Below, in pieces: positions 1-9,455 of a DNA stretch of 64,000 bases. Numbering within the stretch: the first letter of the stretch is position 1; every line of letters begins with the position of its first letter. The stretch spans positions 163,102 through 227,101 of the forward strand of contig DUBZ01000070.1 in assembly GCA_012960035.1 (NCBI GenBank), written 5' to 3'. A model generated the notes under the pieces. It was given only the letters and a program-made list of their open reading frames with translations. It searched no databases and was not told where the DNA came from. The DNA comes from Myxococcales bacterium (GTDB lineage Bacteria > Myxococcota_A > UBA9160 > UBA4427). The translations under genes and the position numbers were made by a program.

Positions 1-368
1 GTCAAACCCTGCTCGGGGCCGATCACGTGCACGATGCCTTGCTGGCCGCTCGCTACGTCGAACAACTCGATATCGTAGTCGCGGCAGTTGTTTTCGAGCT
101 CGCTCATCATGGCTTCGGCCATGGGGTCAGAAAGCGGGCGAATGCGGGTGTCGGTCGGGATGATGTGGTCCACGGTCGCAAAAGTTCGCTTCGGGAAGCG
201 CACGCCCAGGCCCAGCTCGCGAATCATCGCGAAGGCTTGCGGGCTCGTGACCTCGTGAATGAGGTGTGTGCCAATGAAGAGCTGGGTCTGGCCCGTCGTC
301 AGCTCGCGCACGGTGTGGGCGTCCCAGACTTTCTGGTAAAGGGTCTTCGGTGTTTTGCTGTCGCTCAT
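1..368 (-). CDS. leuC: 3-isopropylmalate dehydratase large subunit (N-terminal part, runs off window edge)
   Basis: Reverse-strand translation [53 protein letters not shown]...[11 protein letters not shown] is characteristic of LeuC; absent from the ORF track because it is truncated by the window edge. Confidence 0.93.
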   Translation of the reverse strand, partial: MSDSKTPKTLYQKVWDAHTVRELTTGQTQLFIGTHLIHEVTSPQAFAMIRELGLGVRFPKRTFATVDHIIPTDTRIRPLSDPMAEAMMSELENNCRDYDIELFDVASGQQGIVHVIGPEQGL

Positions 369-403
369 CGCGATTTCTCCGGGGCTACTCGGGCCCGCAG
401 TTC

Positions 404-451
404 GGGGTGTAGATCGGGGTGTAGATCGAGGTGTAGTTTGAGGTGTAGATC
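404..451. repeat. 12-bp tandem repeat (GGGGTGTAGATC x2, GAGGTGTAGTTT, GAGGTGTAGATC)
   Basis: Four consecutive 12-bp units read directly, located just upstream of the leuC start. Confidence 0.85.
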
Positions 452-763
452 GGGGCTTCGTGTCGATGTCATTCGATGTGTCTTTGTGTGCAGAGCCAGG
501 GGGCAGATCGAAACCTGGGTGCCCGGACCCGTGCGTCGCGTGCTGACGCGCCTAAGGTCCAGAATCACCCCCCATTGCACTGCCGCGATCTCGAATGCGG
601 CTTGAGTAGAGGGCTGATGAACGGGGGGCTTGATAGCACGCGAGGGGCCGTGCGGCATCGCGCGGGGCATTTTGCGAAACAGCGTTGTGGTACCCGCGGG
701 TGAATTGGGGGGCAACACAAAGGCAGTCGCGGGCGCAAAATCGCGTGTTAGGATTCGCCGCCT

Positions 764-840
764 CGGGGTGTAGCTCAGGTTGGTAGAGCGCGAGCTTTGG
801 GAGTTCGAAGTCGGGGGTTCGAATCCCTCCACCCCGACCA
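764..840 (+). tRNA. tRNA-Pro (anticodon TGG)
   Basis: Acceptor CGGGGTG/CACCCCG, anticodon stem CGAGC/GTTCG with loop TTTGGGA, T-loop GGTTCGAATCC, encoded CCA end. Confidence 0.95.
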
Positions 841-1122
841 AGTGGTCTCGCACTTGGCCCCGCGGCTGCGACGCCGTTCGTCTTGGCAGCGCCCCCCGTC
901 TCAAATCCCAACCGCCGTGTTCCATTGGCTTGGGCTCCGCGCGGCGCCTCCAATCGCGACATTTCTGTAGTAAGGTCAACGTGAATTGGGCCCCCCCAAA
1001 CCAACCGCGCACTCGCTTCACCCCATGTTCCGTTTGCGCACTGCCTGATACGTCAAAGACAGTCGCCGCTTGCGCCCCCACACGCCTGCGTCTCCATCGT
1101 CGACGACGCTTCGCGAGGATCC

Positions 1123-3156
1123 ATGCCGATCGATCTCACTCCCCAGCTCCGCGAGCAAATCGAAAACACAATCCGCTTTCTATCGGTTGATGCAGTGCAG
1201 AAGGCGAACAGTGGGCACCCCGGTGCACCCATGGCGCTCGCTGGCCCGGTGTTCGAACTGTGGAACTCGCAGATGCGCTTCGATCCCGGAGACCCCGACT
1301 GGCCACTGCGCGACCGCTTCGTTCTTTCGAACGGCCACGCTTCTATGCTTTTGTACTCGCTACTCCACTTGTGGGGTTACGAAGTTTCGCACGAAGACAT
1401 CGTCAACTTCAGACAGCTCGGTTCGAAGACACCGGGGCATCCTGAATACGGCGAAACCCCGGGCGTTGAAATTACGACGGGTCCGCTCGGGCAGGGCATC
1501 TCGCACGCAGTCGGCATGGCGCTCGCGGGTCGCATGACCGCAGCCCAGTTTGGCTCGACCCGTGGCGACGACGAAGGCGCTCCTGGCAGCCACATGATTT
1601 ACGGCGTGGTGGGCGACGGCGACTTGATGGAAGGCATATCGGGCGAAGCGAGTTCGCTGGCCGGGCACCTTGGCGTCGGCAACCTCGTCTTCATGTACGA
1701 CGACAACAAGATCACCATCGACGGCAAGACCGAAATCGCCTTTACCGAAAACGTAAAGATGCGATACGAGGCCTACGGCTGGCACGTGATCGACGGCATT
1801 GACGGCCGCGACTCCGCTGGCGTTCGCGCGGCTCTCGAACGCGGCAAGGCTGAAACCGACCGCCCCACGATGATCATCGTGAGCACGGTGATCGGCCTCG
1901 GCAGCAAGGCCATCGAAGGCACGAGCAAGGCCCACGGCAACCCGCTCGGCAACGTTGAGATCCCGCTCGCCAAAGCCAACATGGGTTGGCCGACCGAGCC
2001 CGAATTCTTGGTGCCCGACGAAGTGAAGGCGTTCTTCGCAGAACGCAGCCAGGCCAAGCGCAGCGAACGCAGTTCGCTCGATGCCGATATGGCGGCGTGG
2101 CGCGCAGCAGAACCGGAACGTGCTTCGGCATGGGATGCAGCACGGGCGCGAAGCTTGCCTTCCAATCTCGCGGATCAGCTCTGCGACGGTATGGACGGCG
2201 AGGCCGCAACGCGAAAGCACTCTGGCACCGTTTTGCAGAAGCTGTCTGAACTTGTTCCTTACATGGCCGGTGGCTCGGCGGATCTCGCAGGCTCTGCGGC
2301 ACCGCCGATCATCAAGGGTGTTGGCATCGTCGGGATCGACGAAGGCAACGGACGCTTCGGGGGCCGCAACATCCACTTCGGTGTTCGCGAACACGCGATG
2401 GGCGCGATCACCAACGGCATGGCGCTCGACGGGACCTTCATCCCGTACTCGGGCACGTTCATGATCTTCAGCGACTACCTGCGGCCGGCGATTCGACTCG
2501 CCGCGCTCATGAAGCTGCGATCGATCTTCGTCTTTACGCACGACTCGTTCTACGTCGGCGAAGACGGTCCGACCCATCAGCCGGTCGAACAAGTCGACTC
2601 GCTTCACTTGATCCCGGGGCTCACGGTCTTCCGACCGGCCGACGGGATAGAAACTGCGATGTCTTACGCGTGGATTCTGGAAAAGGCCGAAGGCCCGGCG
2701 ACGCTATCGCTTACGCGGCAAAACTTGCGTCCGCTTGAGCGGCCCGCAGACTTTGACCGCGAAGAGATCTACAAGGGTGGCTACATCGTGCGGCCGACCG
2801 AGGGCGAACCCGACGTGGTCGTGGTTGCGAGTGGTTCCGAAGTGGCGCTTGCCTGCGACACCGCGGCCAAGCTCGACGCGGACGGCATCAAGGCGCGGGT
2901 CGTTTCGGTTCCGTGTCTCGAACTTCTGAAAGAACAGCCCGCGAGTTACATCGATGCGCTGCTGCCTGAAAACACGCCGGCGGTTGCAGTTGAAGCGGGT
3001 ACCGCGATGGGCTTGGGGGGCTTGGTCGGCAGGCGAGGGCTTGTGTGCGGCATGGAGGGCTTCGGCGCTTCGGGCCCGGCCGGTACTTTGGCGGAGCACT
3101 TTGGCTTCACGCCCGACAAGCTGACCGCACGCATTCGCACTCACCTCGGGAAGTAA
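1123..3156 (+). CDS. tkt: Transketolase
   Basis: ANSGHPGAPMALA, GDGDLMEGISGEASSLAGHLGVGNLVFMYDDNKITIDG, and THDSFYVGEDGPTHQPVEQ motifs. Confidence 0.97.
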   Translation: MPIDLTPQLREQIENTIRFLSVDAVQKANSGHPGAPMALAGPVFELWNSQMRFDPGDPDWPLRDRFVLSNGHASMLLYSLLHLWGYEVSHEDIVNFRQLGSKTPGHPEYGETPGVEITTGPLGQGISHAVGMALAGRMTAAQFGSTRGDDEGAPGSHMIYGVVGDGDLMEGISGEASSLAGHLGVGNLVFMYDDNKITIDGKTEIAFTENVKMRYEAYGWHVIDGIDGRDSAGVRAALERGKAETDRPTMIIVSTVIGLGSKAIEGTSKAHGNPLGNVEIPLAKANMGWPTEPEFLVPDEVKAFFAERSQAKRSERSSLDADMAAWRAAEPERASAWDAARARSLPSNLADQLCDGMDGEAATRKHSGTVLQKLSELVPYMAGGSADLAGSAAPPIIKGVGIVGIDEGNGRFGGRNIHFGVREHAMGAITNGMALDGTFIPYSGTFMIFSDYLRPAIRLAALMKLRSIFVFTHDSFYVGEDGPTHQPVEQVDSLHLIPGLTVFRPADGIETAMSYAWILEKAEGPATLSLTRQNLRPLERPADFDREEIYKGGYIVRPTEGEPDVVVVASGSEVALACDTAAKLDADGIKARVVSVPCLELLKEQPASYIDALLPENTPAVAVEAGTAMGLGGLVGRRGLVCGMEGFGASGPAGTLAEHFGFTPDKLTARIRTHLGK

Positions 3157-3170
3157 CGCCGGGGGCGGCC

Positions 3171-3464
3171 ATGTCCGACAATTTCGACAGGACCGACGAC
3201 AGCACTGCGGACAACGATGACGACCCACGGTACCTCGTGCTCGAAGCCGAACAGCTGAGCGCGAAGGCCCTACGTGGCTTGGTGGAAGAGTTCGCGAGTC
3301 GAGACGGCACCGACTACGGGGCGAGCGAAAAGACCCTTGAACAGAAGGTCGCCATCGTGGTCAAGCAGCTCGAGTCGGGGGACGTGCGCATTGTCTTCGA
3401 CCGAGACGAAGAGCGCGCGAACCTTGTGCTCGCGCGGGAGCTTGACGACGACCTGCTCCTTTAG
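3171..3464 (+). CDS. YheU/UPF0270-like small protein
   Basis: LSAKALRGLVEEFASRDGTDYGASEKTLEQKVAIVVKQLESGDVRIVFD resembles the YheU core (REGTDYGxxExxLExKVxxVxxQL). Confidence 0.75.
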   Translation: MSDNFDRTDDSTADNDDDPRYLVLEAEQLSAKALRGLVEEFASRDGTDYGASEKTLEQKVAIVVKQLESGDVRIVFDRDEERANLVLARELDDDLLL

Positions 3465-3520
3465 GGCTGGGGCGCCGCGTTGGTGGAAAGGTCTTCGGCC
3501 GAGCCCCGCCAAGACCTTCT

Positions 3521-4885
3521 TCATCTTGTTTCTTCAGTTCTCGCCGCAACACTTTCTTGGATGTAGGTGCGTTCTTTGAAGCGCATCGCAAACGGGACGT
3601 AGATGACAGCGGTTGCGAACATCAAGCCCGCGAAGAACAGGAAGTAGCTTGAGCCCTCAAGAGATATGGTGCCGTCCGGGTTTTCGATGACCATGTTGAC
3701 GCCCGCCGTCACGAGGTTGCCCAGCGACACACTCATCAAATACAAGGACATCACGAACGACTTAATCTTGAGGGGCGCCTGGGTGTACGAAAACTCCAGG
3801 GCGGTCACAGAGACGAGCACTTCGGCGGCAGTCAGGATCGCGTAAGCGACGATCTGCCAGCCGATGTTCGGCGTCTGGCCCGCGGCGATCCAAGTTTCGA
3901 TCAACGCACTGATTAAGAATGAACTGCTCGTCATGAAGAGCCCCGCGCCGATCTTGCGTAGCGGGGTCAGCGGCACGATCCGCTCGACTGCGGGGTAAAT
4001 CACTTTCAGGTAAAGCGGGATAAAGGCCAGGATCAGAAGCGGGTTCAAGGCCTGGACCTGGGAAGGAAGCCACTCATGTCCGAGGAAGTTGCGGTCCATA
4101 CGACCTGCTTGATGGACCCACGTTGACCCCGTCTGGTCAAAGAGCGACCAGAAGATCGAAATGAAAACGTAAATGACGCCCAAACGAAGCAGCGCCGACA
4201 CGGCCTCCGCACTAAAGAGTTCCTTCAAGAACGCCTTGCCGCCGGGCGGGATGTGGATGAAGCGTTGCCGGCCCAGCCAGAAGACCCAGGTTGCAATGAT
4301 CATCAGCGCGCCCGGTAAACCAAACGCGAAGTGCGGGCCGTAGTGTTCCAGCAAGAGCGGTGTCGCGAGCGTCGAGATGAACGCGCCGAGGTTGATCGAA
4401 AAATAGAAATACGAATAGACCCGGGAGAGCAGGTTCGAGTTTTCGTCACCGAACTGGTCGCCGACGTGTGCCGACACGCACGGCTTGATCCCGCCCGAAC
4501 CCACGGAGATCAGCCCGAGGCCTAGGGTCAAGCCATAAAAAGTGTCGTCCATCGCCAAGGCGACGTGTCCCAGGCAATAAACGATCGAAAGGGTCACGAT
4601 CGTTCGATACTTGCCCAAGAAGACGTCCGCGAGCAGCGCGCCCGCAAGCGGCGTGAAGTAGACCGCGGCTGTAAACAGATGGTAGTACGTGGTCGCGTCG
4701 GTTTCGCTCAGTAACTCAAGCTCGCCGTTGGCGTCGCGCAGGTACTGGGTCATGTAGACGACCAAGATCGCGCGCATGCCGTAGTAACTGAAACGTTCCG
4801 CGGCTTCGTTCCCGATGATGTACGGGATGCCGCCGGGCATCTTTGAGGTGGCGTCCGGGGCGGTGCGGTAGCTGGCATCGGACAT
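3521..4885 (-). CDS. POT/PTR2-family proton-dependent oligopeptide transporter
   Basis: IGNEAAERFSYYGMRAILVVYMTQYL start and ALLADVFLGKYRTI; multi-TM. Confidence 0.93.
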   Translation of the reverse strand: MSDASYRTAPDATSKMPGGIPYIIGNEAAERFSYYGMRAILVVYMTQYLRDANGELELLSETDATTYYHLFTAAVYFTPLAGALLADVFLGKYRTIVTLSIVYCLGHVALAMDDTFYGLTLGLGLISVGSGGIKPCVSAHVGDQFGDENSNLLSRVYSYFYFSINLGAFISTLATPLLLEHYGPHFAFGLPGALMIIATWVFWLGRQRFIHIPPGGKAFLKELFSAEAVSALLRLGVIYVFISIFWSLFDQTGSTWVHQAGRMDRNFLGHEWLPSQVQALNPLLILAFIPLYLKVIYPAVERIVPLTPLRKIGAGLFMTSSSFLISALIETWIAAGQTPNIGWQIVAYAILTAAEVLVSVTALEFSYTQAPLKIKSFVMSLYLMSVSLGNLVTAGVNMVIENPDGTISLEGSSYFLFFAGLMFATAVIYVPFAMRFKERTYIQESVAARTEETR

Positions 4886-5095
4886 TTAGCTTGTGACCGC
4901 TCCTGTCTCTTCGATCACAAGCGCGTGCTCGGGACAACTCTCGACACCCTTTCGTGCTTGCTCGTGCAGTTCACTCGGCACAGCTGCGTGCTTCAAAACA
5001 CAGCGGCCTGCGTCGTCTTCGTCGAAGACTTCAGGCGCGAGTACGTAACAACGTCCGTGGCCGGTGCAGCGTTCAGGGTCGAGGCGAATTTTCAT
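4886..5095 (-). CDS. Ferredoxin, single-cluster P450-type
   Basis: MKIRLDPERCTGHGRCYVLAPEVFDEDDAGRC...ESCPEHAL cysteine pattern. Confidence 0.9.
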   Translation of the reverse strand: MKIRLDPERCTGHGRCYVLAPEVFDEDDAGRCVLKHAAVPSELHEQARKGVESCPEHALVIEETGAVTS

Positions 5096-5187
5096 GCAGT
5101 CCTCATCGCGGTTGCGCGTAGTGGGGGAGCGGGCGAATGATCCGCAATGTGTGCGGACGCGTCAAACTCGGGATTCGCATAAACCGG

Positions 5188-8100
5188 CTAGCGAAAATGT
5201 CGACCGGGAGGCAATTGTCCACGCGTAAGCGCCGTGCGTTGCTCGGTTTCATGGGCGGCTTTCGATGTCAGCGCAGCAACGTGGTTGGCCTTCACGTGGA
5301 TCACCCCCTGCGCGTTTTGCAGCGGCCCCGAAATTTCGATGATCGCACTTGCAGAGAGAGGCACACGGAAGCGGCGGAACATGTCCGGGGTCAAGATTGC
5401 GTTCGAGGTGCCGGTTTCGTCTTCCAAGGTTAAGAAGGTGAAGCCCTTTGCCGTGCTCGGGTGCTGGCGCACGATCACATGTCCCGCCGTGCGGACAAAA
5501 CGTCCGTCGGGCACCTTGCGCAGTTCCACCGCCGAAAGCACACCGCGCTTGCGCAAGCCTTCGCGCAAATAGGCGAGCAGTTGGGGGCCGGTGGTGAGGC
5601 CCGAAAGACGGTAGTCGGCAAGGGTGCGTTCGATGGGGGACATCTCGGGCAGAGGGGACGAAGTGCGTTTGCGCATCGCGCGCTTTCCGCGACCGCTTTG
5701 TCCGCGCGCTTCCGGAGGGAGGCCGGCAAAGAGCGAGCGCGGGTCGCGTTCAAGGGCCGCCACTTGCCAGAGTGCGGCACGGCGTTCTTCGGCCCCCGGT
5801 GCGCCCGGCAAGTTTGCAAGGGCACCGAGCTCGGCGAGTGCGGTGACTTCGTCTTGTTTGAGTATGACTCGTTTGGTGAGGTCGGGCATGCCGTGGAAGG
5901 GGGCGACCGATCGTTCGAGTGCGATCGCTTCCCCTGCTTTCTTCGAAAGGCCACCGACGTAACGCAAGCCGACGCGCACCGCGGGGCCGGTGTATCCGTT
6001 CGCCTCGACTCCGGGCTCCATCGTGCACAACCATTCAGAAGCAGCGACGTCCAAGTCGCGCACTTCGACCCCATGTCGTTGGGCATCTTTGACCAACGTG
6101 GCGGGGTTGTAGAAGCCAAGCGGGTAACTGTTCAAAAGCCCGGCGAGGAACGCTGCCGGGTGATGCCGTTTCAAGTAAGCCGACGCATAAGCAATCAACG
6201 CAAACGAAGCCGAATGGGATTCGGGAAACCCGTAAAGCGCAAAGGCCGAGATCTGATGCACGATCTCGTCTCGGGCTTCGGCGCTGACCCCACGCTCGGC
6301 CATGCCGGAGCGCAAGCGCGCTTCGATTTGCACCATCTTTTCTTCCGAGCGCTTGAACCCCATCGCGCGGCGCAGCTCTTCGGCTTCCCCGCCGCTGAAA
6401 CCCGCCGCGATCATCGCGATACGAAGGATCTGTTCTTGAAACAGAGGCACGCCGAGGGTGCGTTCGAGGACGGGCACGAGTGATGGATGGGGGTAAGTGA
6501 CAGGTTGTCGACCCGCCCGGCGTTCGAGGTAGGGGTTCACCATCTGGCCCACGATGGGGCCGGGGCGAATCAGCGCGATCTCGACGACGAGGTCGTAGAA
6601 GCAGCGGGGCTTCAAGCGTGGGAGCGTCGCCATCTGAGCGCGACTTTCGATCTGGAACACCCCGATGGTGTCTGCCGCGCACATCATCGCGTAGGTGTCG
6701 GGGTCGTCCGGGGGGAGCTGCGCGAGGTCGACCACTTTGCCTTCGTGCTTTTCGATCAGGTCAGTGGTGATTTCAAGCGCGGCCAACATGCCGAGCCCGA
6801 GCAGGTCGATCTTGATGATGCCCATCTCCGCGCAGTCGTCTTTGTCCCACTGCACGATGTGACGGTTTTCCATCGACGCGGGCTCAATCGGAACCACTTC
6901 GTCGAGGTGTCCAGCCGCGATCACAACGCCACCACTGTGCTGCCCGAGGTGTCGAGGTAACCCGCGAATCTGTTCAACGAGACCGAGCAACTTTTGAATG
7001 CGCGGTGCAGTCGGATCGACGCCGGCTTGCTTGAGCGTGGTTTCGAGTGGGTCGTGTTCGTCTCTGTGGTCGAGGCTCGCGATCAACTTGGCGAGGCGGT
7101 CGATCGTGTCGGGCCCCATGCCCAAGACCTTGCCCATCTCCCGCACCGCAAGCCTCGAGCGGTAAGTGATGACGTTGGCCGTCATCGCCGCACCGCGTTC
7201 GCCGTACTTATTGAAGACGTACTGAATGACGGCTTCGCGCTTGTCGCCGGAGGGCAAGTCGAGGTCGATGTCCGGCCATTCGCCGCGCTCTTCCGAAAGG
7301 AAGCGCTCGAACAAGAGCTTCATCCCAATGGGGTCGACGGCAGTGATGGCGAGGGAATAACAGACGGCACTGTTCGCAGCAGAACCCCGGCCTTGCACCA
7401 GGATGTTCTGGCTTTTCGCAAAACAGCTGATGTCGTGGACGATCAGGAAGTAACCCGCGAGCCCAAGGTTCGCGATGATGCCAAGCTCGTGTTCGAGTTG
7501 TTTGCGCACGTTGCCGGGCAGGGGCGAGCCGTAACGGCTGCGGGCGCCTTCGTAGCTGAGCCTGCGAAGGGCGTCGTCTTGGCTTTCGCCGACTTGAAGG
7601 GGATAGGTGGGGAAGTGGTATTCGAGCACGTCCATCCCGAATGAGCAGCGCTCGGCGATCATGCGGCTTGCGTAGATCCAGTCGGGGCGGTCGGCAAAGC
7701 GCTTCGCCACTTCGTGCCGTGCTTTCAAATAACGCTCGCCATTGCGGAGCAGCTTTGTGCCCGCGTAGTCGAGGGAGGTTTTCGCGTAGAGACATGTCAA
7801 TGCGTCGAGCAGGTTTCGTTCTTGGGCCCGAGCCGCGCGGACATCCCCCGTTGCCACGATGGGGACGCCCTGGCTTTCGGCCATTGCGACGGCGCGGCGC
7901 GTGGCGCGCTCGTGGTCGCGGTCGAGAAAACGCGAAACGTCGACCCACAAGCGCGTGTTTTCTTTCCGCGCTCTTTGGGCTGCGTTTGTTCCCGAAGCAA
8001 AGACCGAAAGACTTCGGTCGAGAAACGTGGGGTCGAGGCTCGCGTCTCCCCGCGCAATGGCGGTGAGCCCCTCGGCATATTCTTCGAGTTCATCGAACGT

Positions 8101-8547
8101 GACGAAGGGCGCGGTCAGTGCTCGGGCAATGTTTGGTTTGTCTCGACGTCTTCTCTTTTGCCCGATCGTCAAAAGCCTAGAAAGATTGCGCCAACCTTTG
8201 GGCGACTCGACGAGGAGCAAGAGTTCGCCAAGGATCGGCGTTGATTCACCGGTGGCGCGCAAGCGAACTTCGGCGCCATGAATTGCCCGCACTCCGTTGG
8301 CCGCGCAGGCGCGATGGAAACGAGGGCTTGCATAGACGCCGTCACGATCGGCGAGGGCAAGAGCGGGGTATTCGAGTTCGGCCGCGCGTTCGGCGAGCGC
8401 TTCGGGGAGCGACACGCCTTCGAGGAAGCAGAACGCGCTGCGGGCGCGCAGTTCGACGTATTGCTGGGCCATGTCTGCGGGCATGTCGCTTCGCAGACGG
8501 TTTCGGGTACGTGGGACGCGGCTGTGCTTGGGCATGCTGGGGGGCAT
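5188..8547 (-). CDS. dnaE2: Error-prone DNA polymerase DnaE2 (C-family, alpha-subunit-like)
   Basis: PHP domain (YVELRARSAFCFLEGVSLPEALAERAAELEYPALALADRDGVYG-like), VQGRGSAANSAVCY, PDIDLDLPSGDKREAVIQYVFNKYG. Start moved to ATG 8547 (MPPSMPKHS...); ATG 8484 (MPADMAQQ) is also possible. Confidence 0.95.
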   Translation of the reverse strand: MPPSMPKHSRVPRTRNRLRSDMPADMAQQYVELRARSAFCFLEGVSLPEALAERAAELEYPALALADRDGVYASPRFHRACAANGVRAIHGAEVRLRATGESTPILGELLLLVESPKGWRNLSRLLTIGQKRRRRDKPNIARALTAPFVTFDELEEYAEGLTAIARGDASLDPTFLDRSLSVFASGTNAAQRARKENTRLWVDVSRFLDRDHERATRRAVAMAESQGVPIVATGDVRAARAQERNLLDALTCLYAKTSLDYAGTKLLRNGERYLKARHEVAKRFADRPDWIYASRMIAERCSFGMDVLEYHFPTYPLQVGESQDDALRRLSYEGARSRYGSPLPGNVRKQLEHELGIIANLGLAGYFLIVHDISCFAKSQNILVQGRGSAANSAVCYSLAITAVDPIGMKLLFERFLSEERGEWPDIDLDLPSGDKREAVIQYVFNKYGERGAAMTANVITYRSRLAVREMGKVLGMGPDTIDRLAKLIASLDHRDEHDPLETTLKQAGVDPTAPRIQKLLGLVEQIRGLPRHLGQHSGGVVIAAGHLDEVVPIEPASMENRHIVQWDKDDCAEMGIIKIDLLGLGMLAALEITTDLIEKHEGKVVDLAQLPPDDPDTYAMMCAADTIGVFQIESRAQMATLPRLKPRCFYDLVVEIALIRPGPIVGQMVNPYLERRAGRQPVTYPHPSLVPVLERTLGVPLFQEQILRIAMIAAGFSGGEAEELRRAMGFKRSEEKMVQIEARLRSGMAERGVSAEARDEIVHQISAFALYGFPESHSASFALIAYASAYLKRHHPAAFLAGLLNSYPLGFYNPATLVKDAQRHGVEVRDLDVAASEWLCTMEPGVEANGYTGPAVRVGLRYVGGLSKKAGEAIALERSVAPFHGMPDLTKRVILKQDEVTALAELGALANLPGAPGAEERRAALWQVAALERDPRSLFAGLPPEARGQSGRGKRAMRKRTSSPLPEMSPIERTLADYRLSGLTTGPQLLAYLREGLRKRGVLSAVELRKVPDGRFVRTAGHVIVRQHPSTAKGFTFLTLEDETGTSNAILTPDMFRRFRVPLSASAIIEISGPLQNAQGVIHVKANHVAALTSKAAHETEQRTALTRGQLPPGRHFR

Positions 8548-8553
8548 GGCGCG

Positions 8554-8582
8554 ACTTTCGCTTTGTTTTCGCGTCTGGTCAA
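8554..8582 (-). promoter_or_regulatory. Putative promoter TTGACC-N17-GAAAGT upstream of dnaE2
   Basis: TTGACCAGACGCGAAAACAAAGCGAAAGT ends 6 nt before ATG 8547; near-identical copy upstream of imuA. Confidence 0.6.
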
Positions 8583-8749
8583 GCAACACTTTTCGCCGGG
8601 ACCGAGGGGGGACGCGAAATGCGCTGCATGACCGCCTGGAGTTGATCCGATCACTCCCAAACCTACACCCTGAAAGCCGTATCCTCGGTCTGCGCTTTCT
8701 GTTTCACGGCCCGATGTCGATCGAGACAATGTCGACACCAGACACCCAC

Positions 8750-8940
8750 GGTCGAGCACGCCTTCGAACTCATTGGTCGCGGGGGCGATCTTCTCGGCTC
8801 GGCCAACGGATGCGATCGCATCGGTGATCGCGTCCATCCACGCGGGATCGACCACGTTTTCGAGAATGGTGTAGCCGTCGCGGGCGATCGCTTGAAGGTG
8901 CTCGTCGCGCGACGAAACGGCGTTGGTTTGGGGGGTGTCG
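8750..8940 (-). pseudogene. Phytanoyl-CoA dioxygenase (PhyH)-like N-terminal remnant
   Basis: Translation DEHLQAIARDGYTILENVVDPAWMDAITDAIASVGRAEKIAPATNEFEG resembles the PhyH N-terminus, then similarity stops (VLDRGCLVSTLSRS...); no catalytic HxD region follows. Confidence 0.55.
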
Positions 8941-9054
8941 CGGTCATCGGCGAAGAGTCGTTGGCCAGCTTCGAACCTCAACCCACAATCGTAGTGTTGT
9001 CTAAATGACGCTTTGCTGGATTGCTGGATCCTATTCGGACTATGCTGAACCTCA

Positions 9055-9444
9055 ATGAACGCAACTGCTTCCGCAGCCACGATCCTTATCGTCGATGACG
9101 AACCGGCGCTCTTGCGCCTCGTCACCCGGGTGCTCGAAAGGGAGGGCTACACGACCTTGTCCGCAAAGACGGGCGACGAAGCGATCGTGACGTTCGACGA
9201 ACATCTCGACGAAATCGACGGCGTGATCCTCGACATCGTGATTCCACCGAACGGCGTCGAAGAAGTGCTCGATCACATGATGGCCGCGTGTCCGGGTCTG
9301 GTGGTGGTTTTCGTGAGTGGAGACGAGCCAGAGTACGCCCTGGCAGAAAAGATTAAGTTGCACGGGGGCGTGTTTCTCCGTAAGCCGTTTTTGCCAACGT
9401 CATTGCTCGAGTTGGTTGTACAGGGTCTGGCGGCGAGACGGTGA
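9055..9444 (+). CDS. Stand-alone response regulator receiver (REC) domain protein
   Basis: ATILIVDDEPALLRLVTRVLEREGY...GVILDIVIPPNG...VFVSGDEPE...FLRKPF: conserved DD, D and K positions, no output domain. Confidence 0.9.
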   Translation: MNATASAATILIVDDEPALLRLVTRVLEREGYTTLSAKTGDEAIVTFDEHLDEIDGVILDIVIPPNGVEEVLDHMMAACPGLVVVFVSGDEPEYALAEKIKLHGGVFLRKPFLPTSLLELVVQGLAARR

Positions 9445-9455
9445 TGTAATGCGGC

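Noticed and set aside
404-451. CRISPR-like direct repeats
   Set aside because: The 12-bp units are contiguous with no spacers, so this is a simple tandem repeat. No CRISPR array was seen anywhere.
552-1190. ORFs over the tRNA-Pro region
   Set aside because: They translate the tRNA and flanking non-coding DNA; the tRNA cloverleaf explains the sequence.
1360-2607. 415-aa minus-strand ORF inside transketolase
   Set aside because: Antisense shadow of tkt.
5461-6483. 340-aa plus-strand ORF antisense to dnaE2
   Set aside because: High-GC shadow ORF with low-complexity composition and no recognisable domain; DnaE2 on the other strand is clear.
8169-9125. 318-aa minus ORF as a complete gene
   Set aside because: It overlaps the REC gene at its 5' end and dnaE2 in another frame at its 3' end; only the central PhyH-like piece has meaning.
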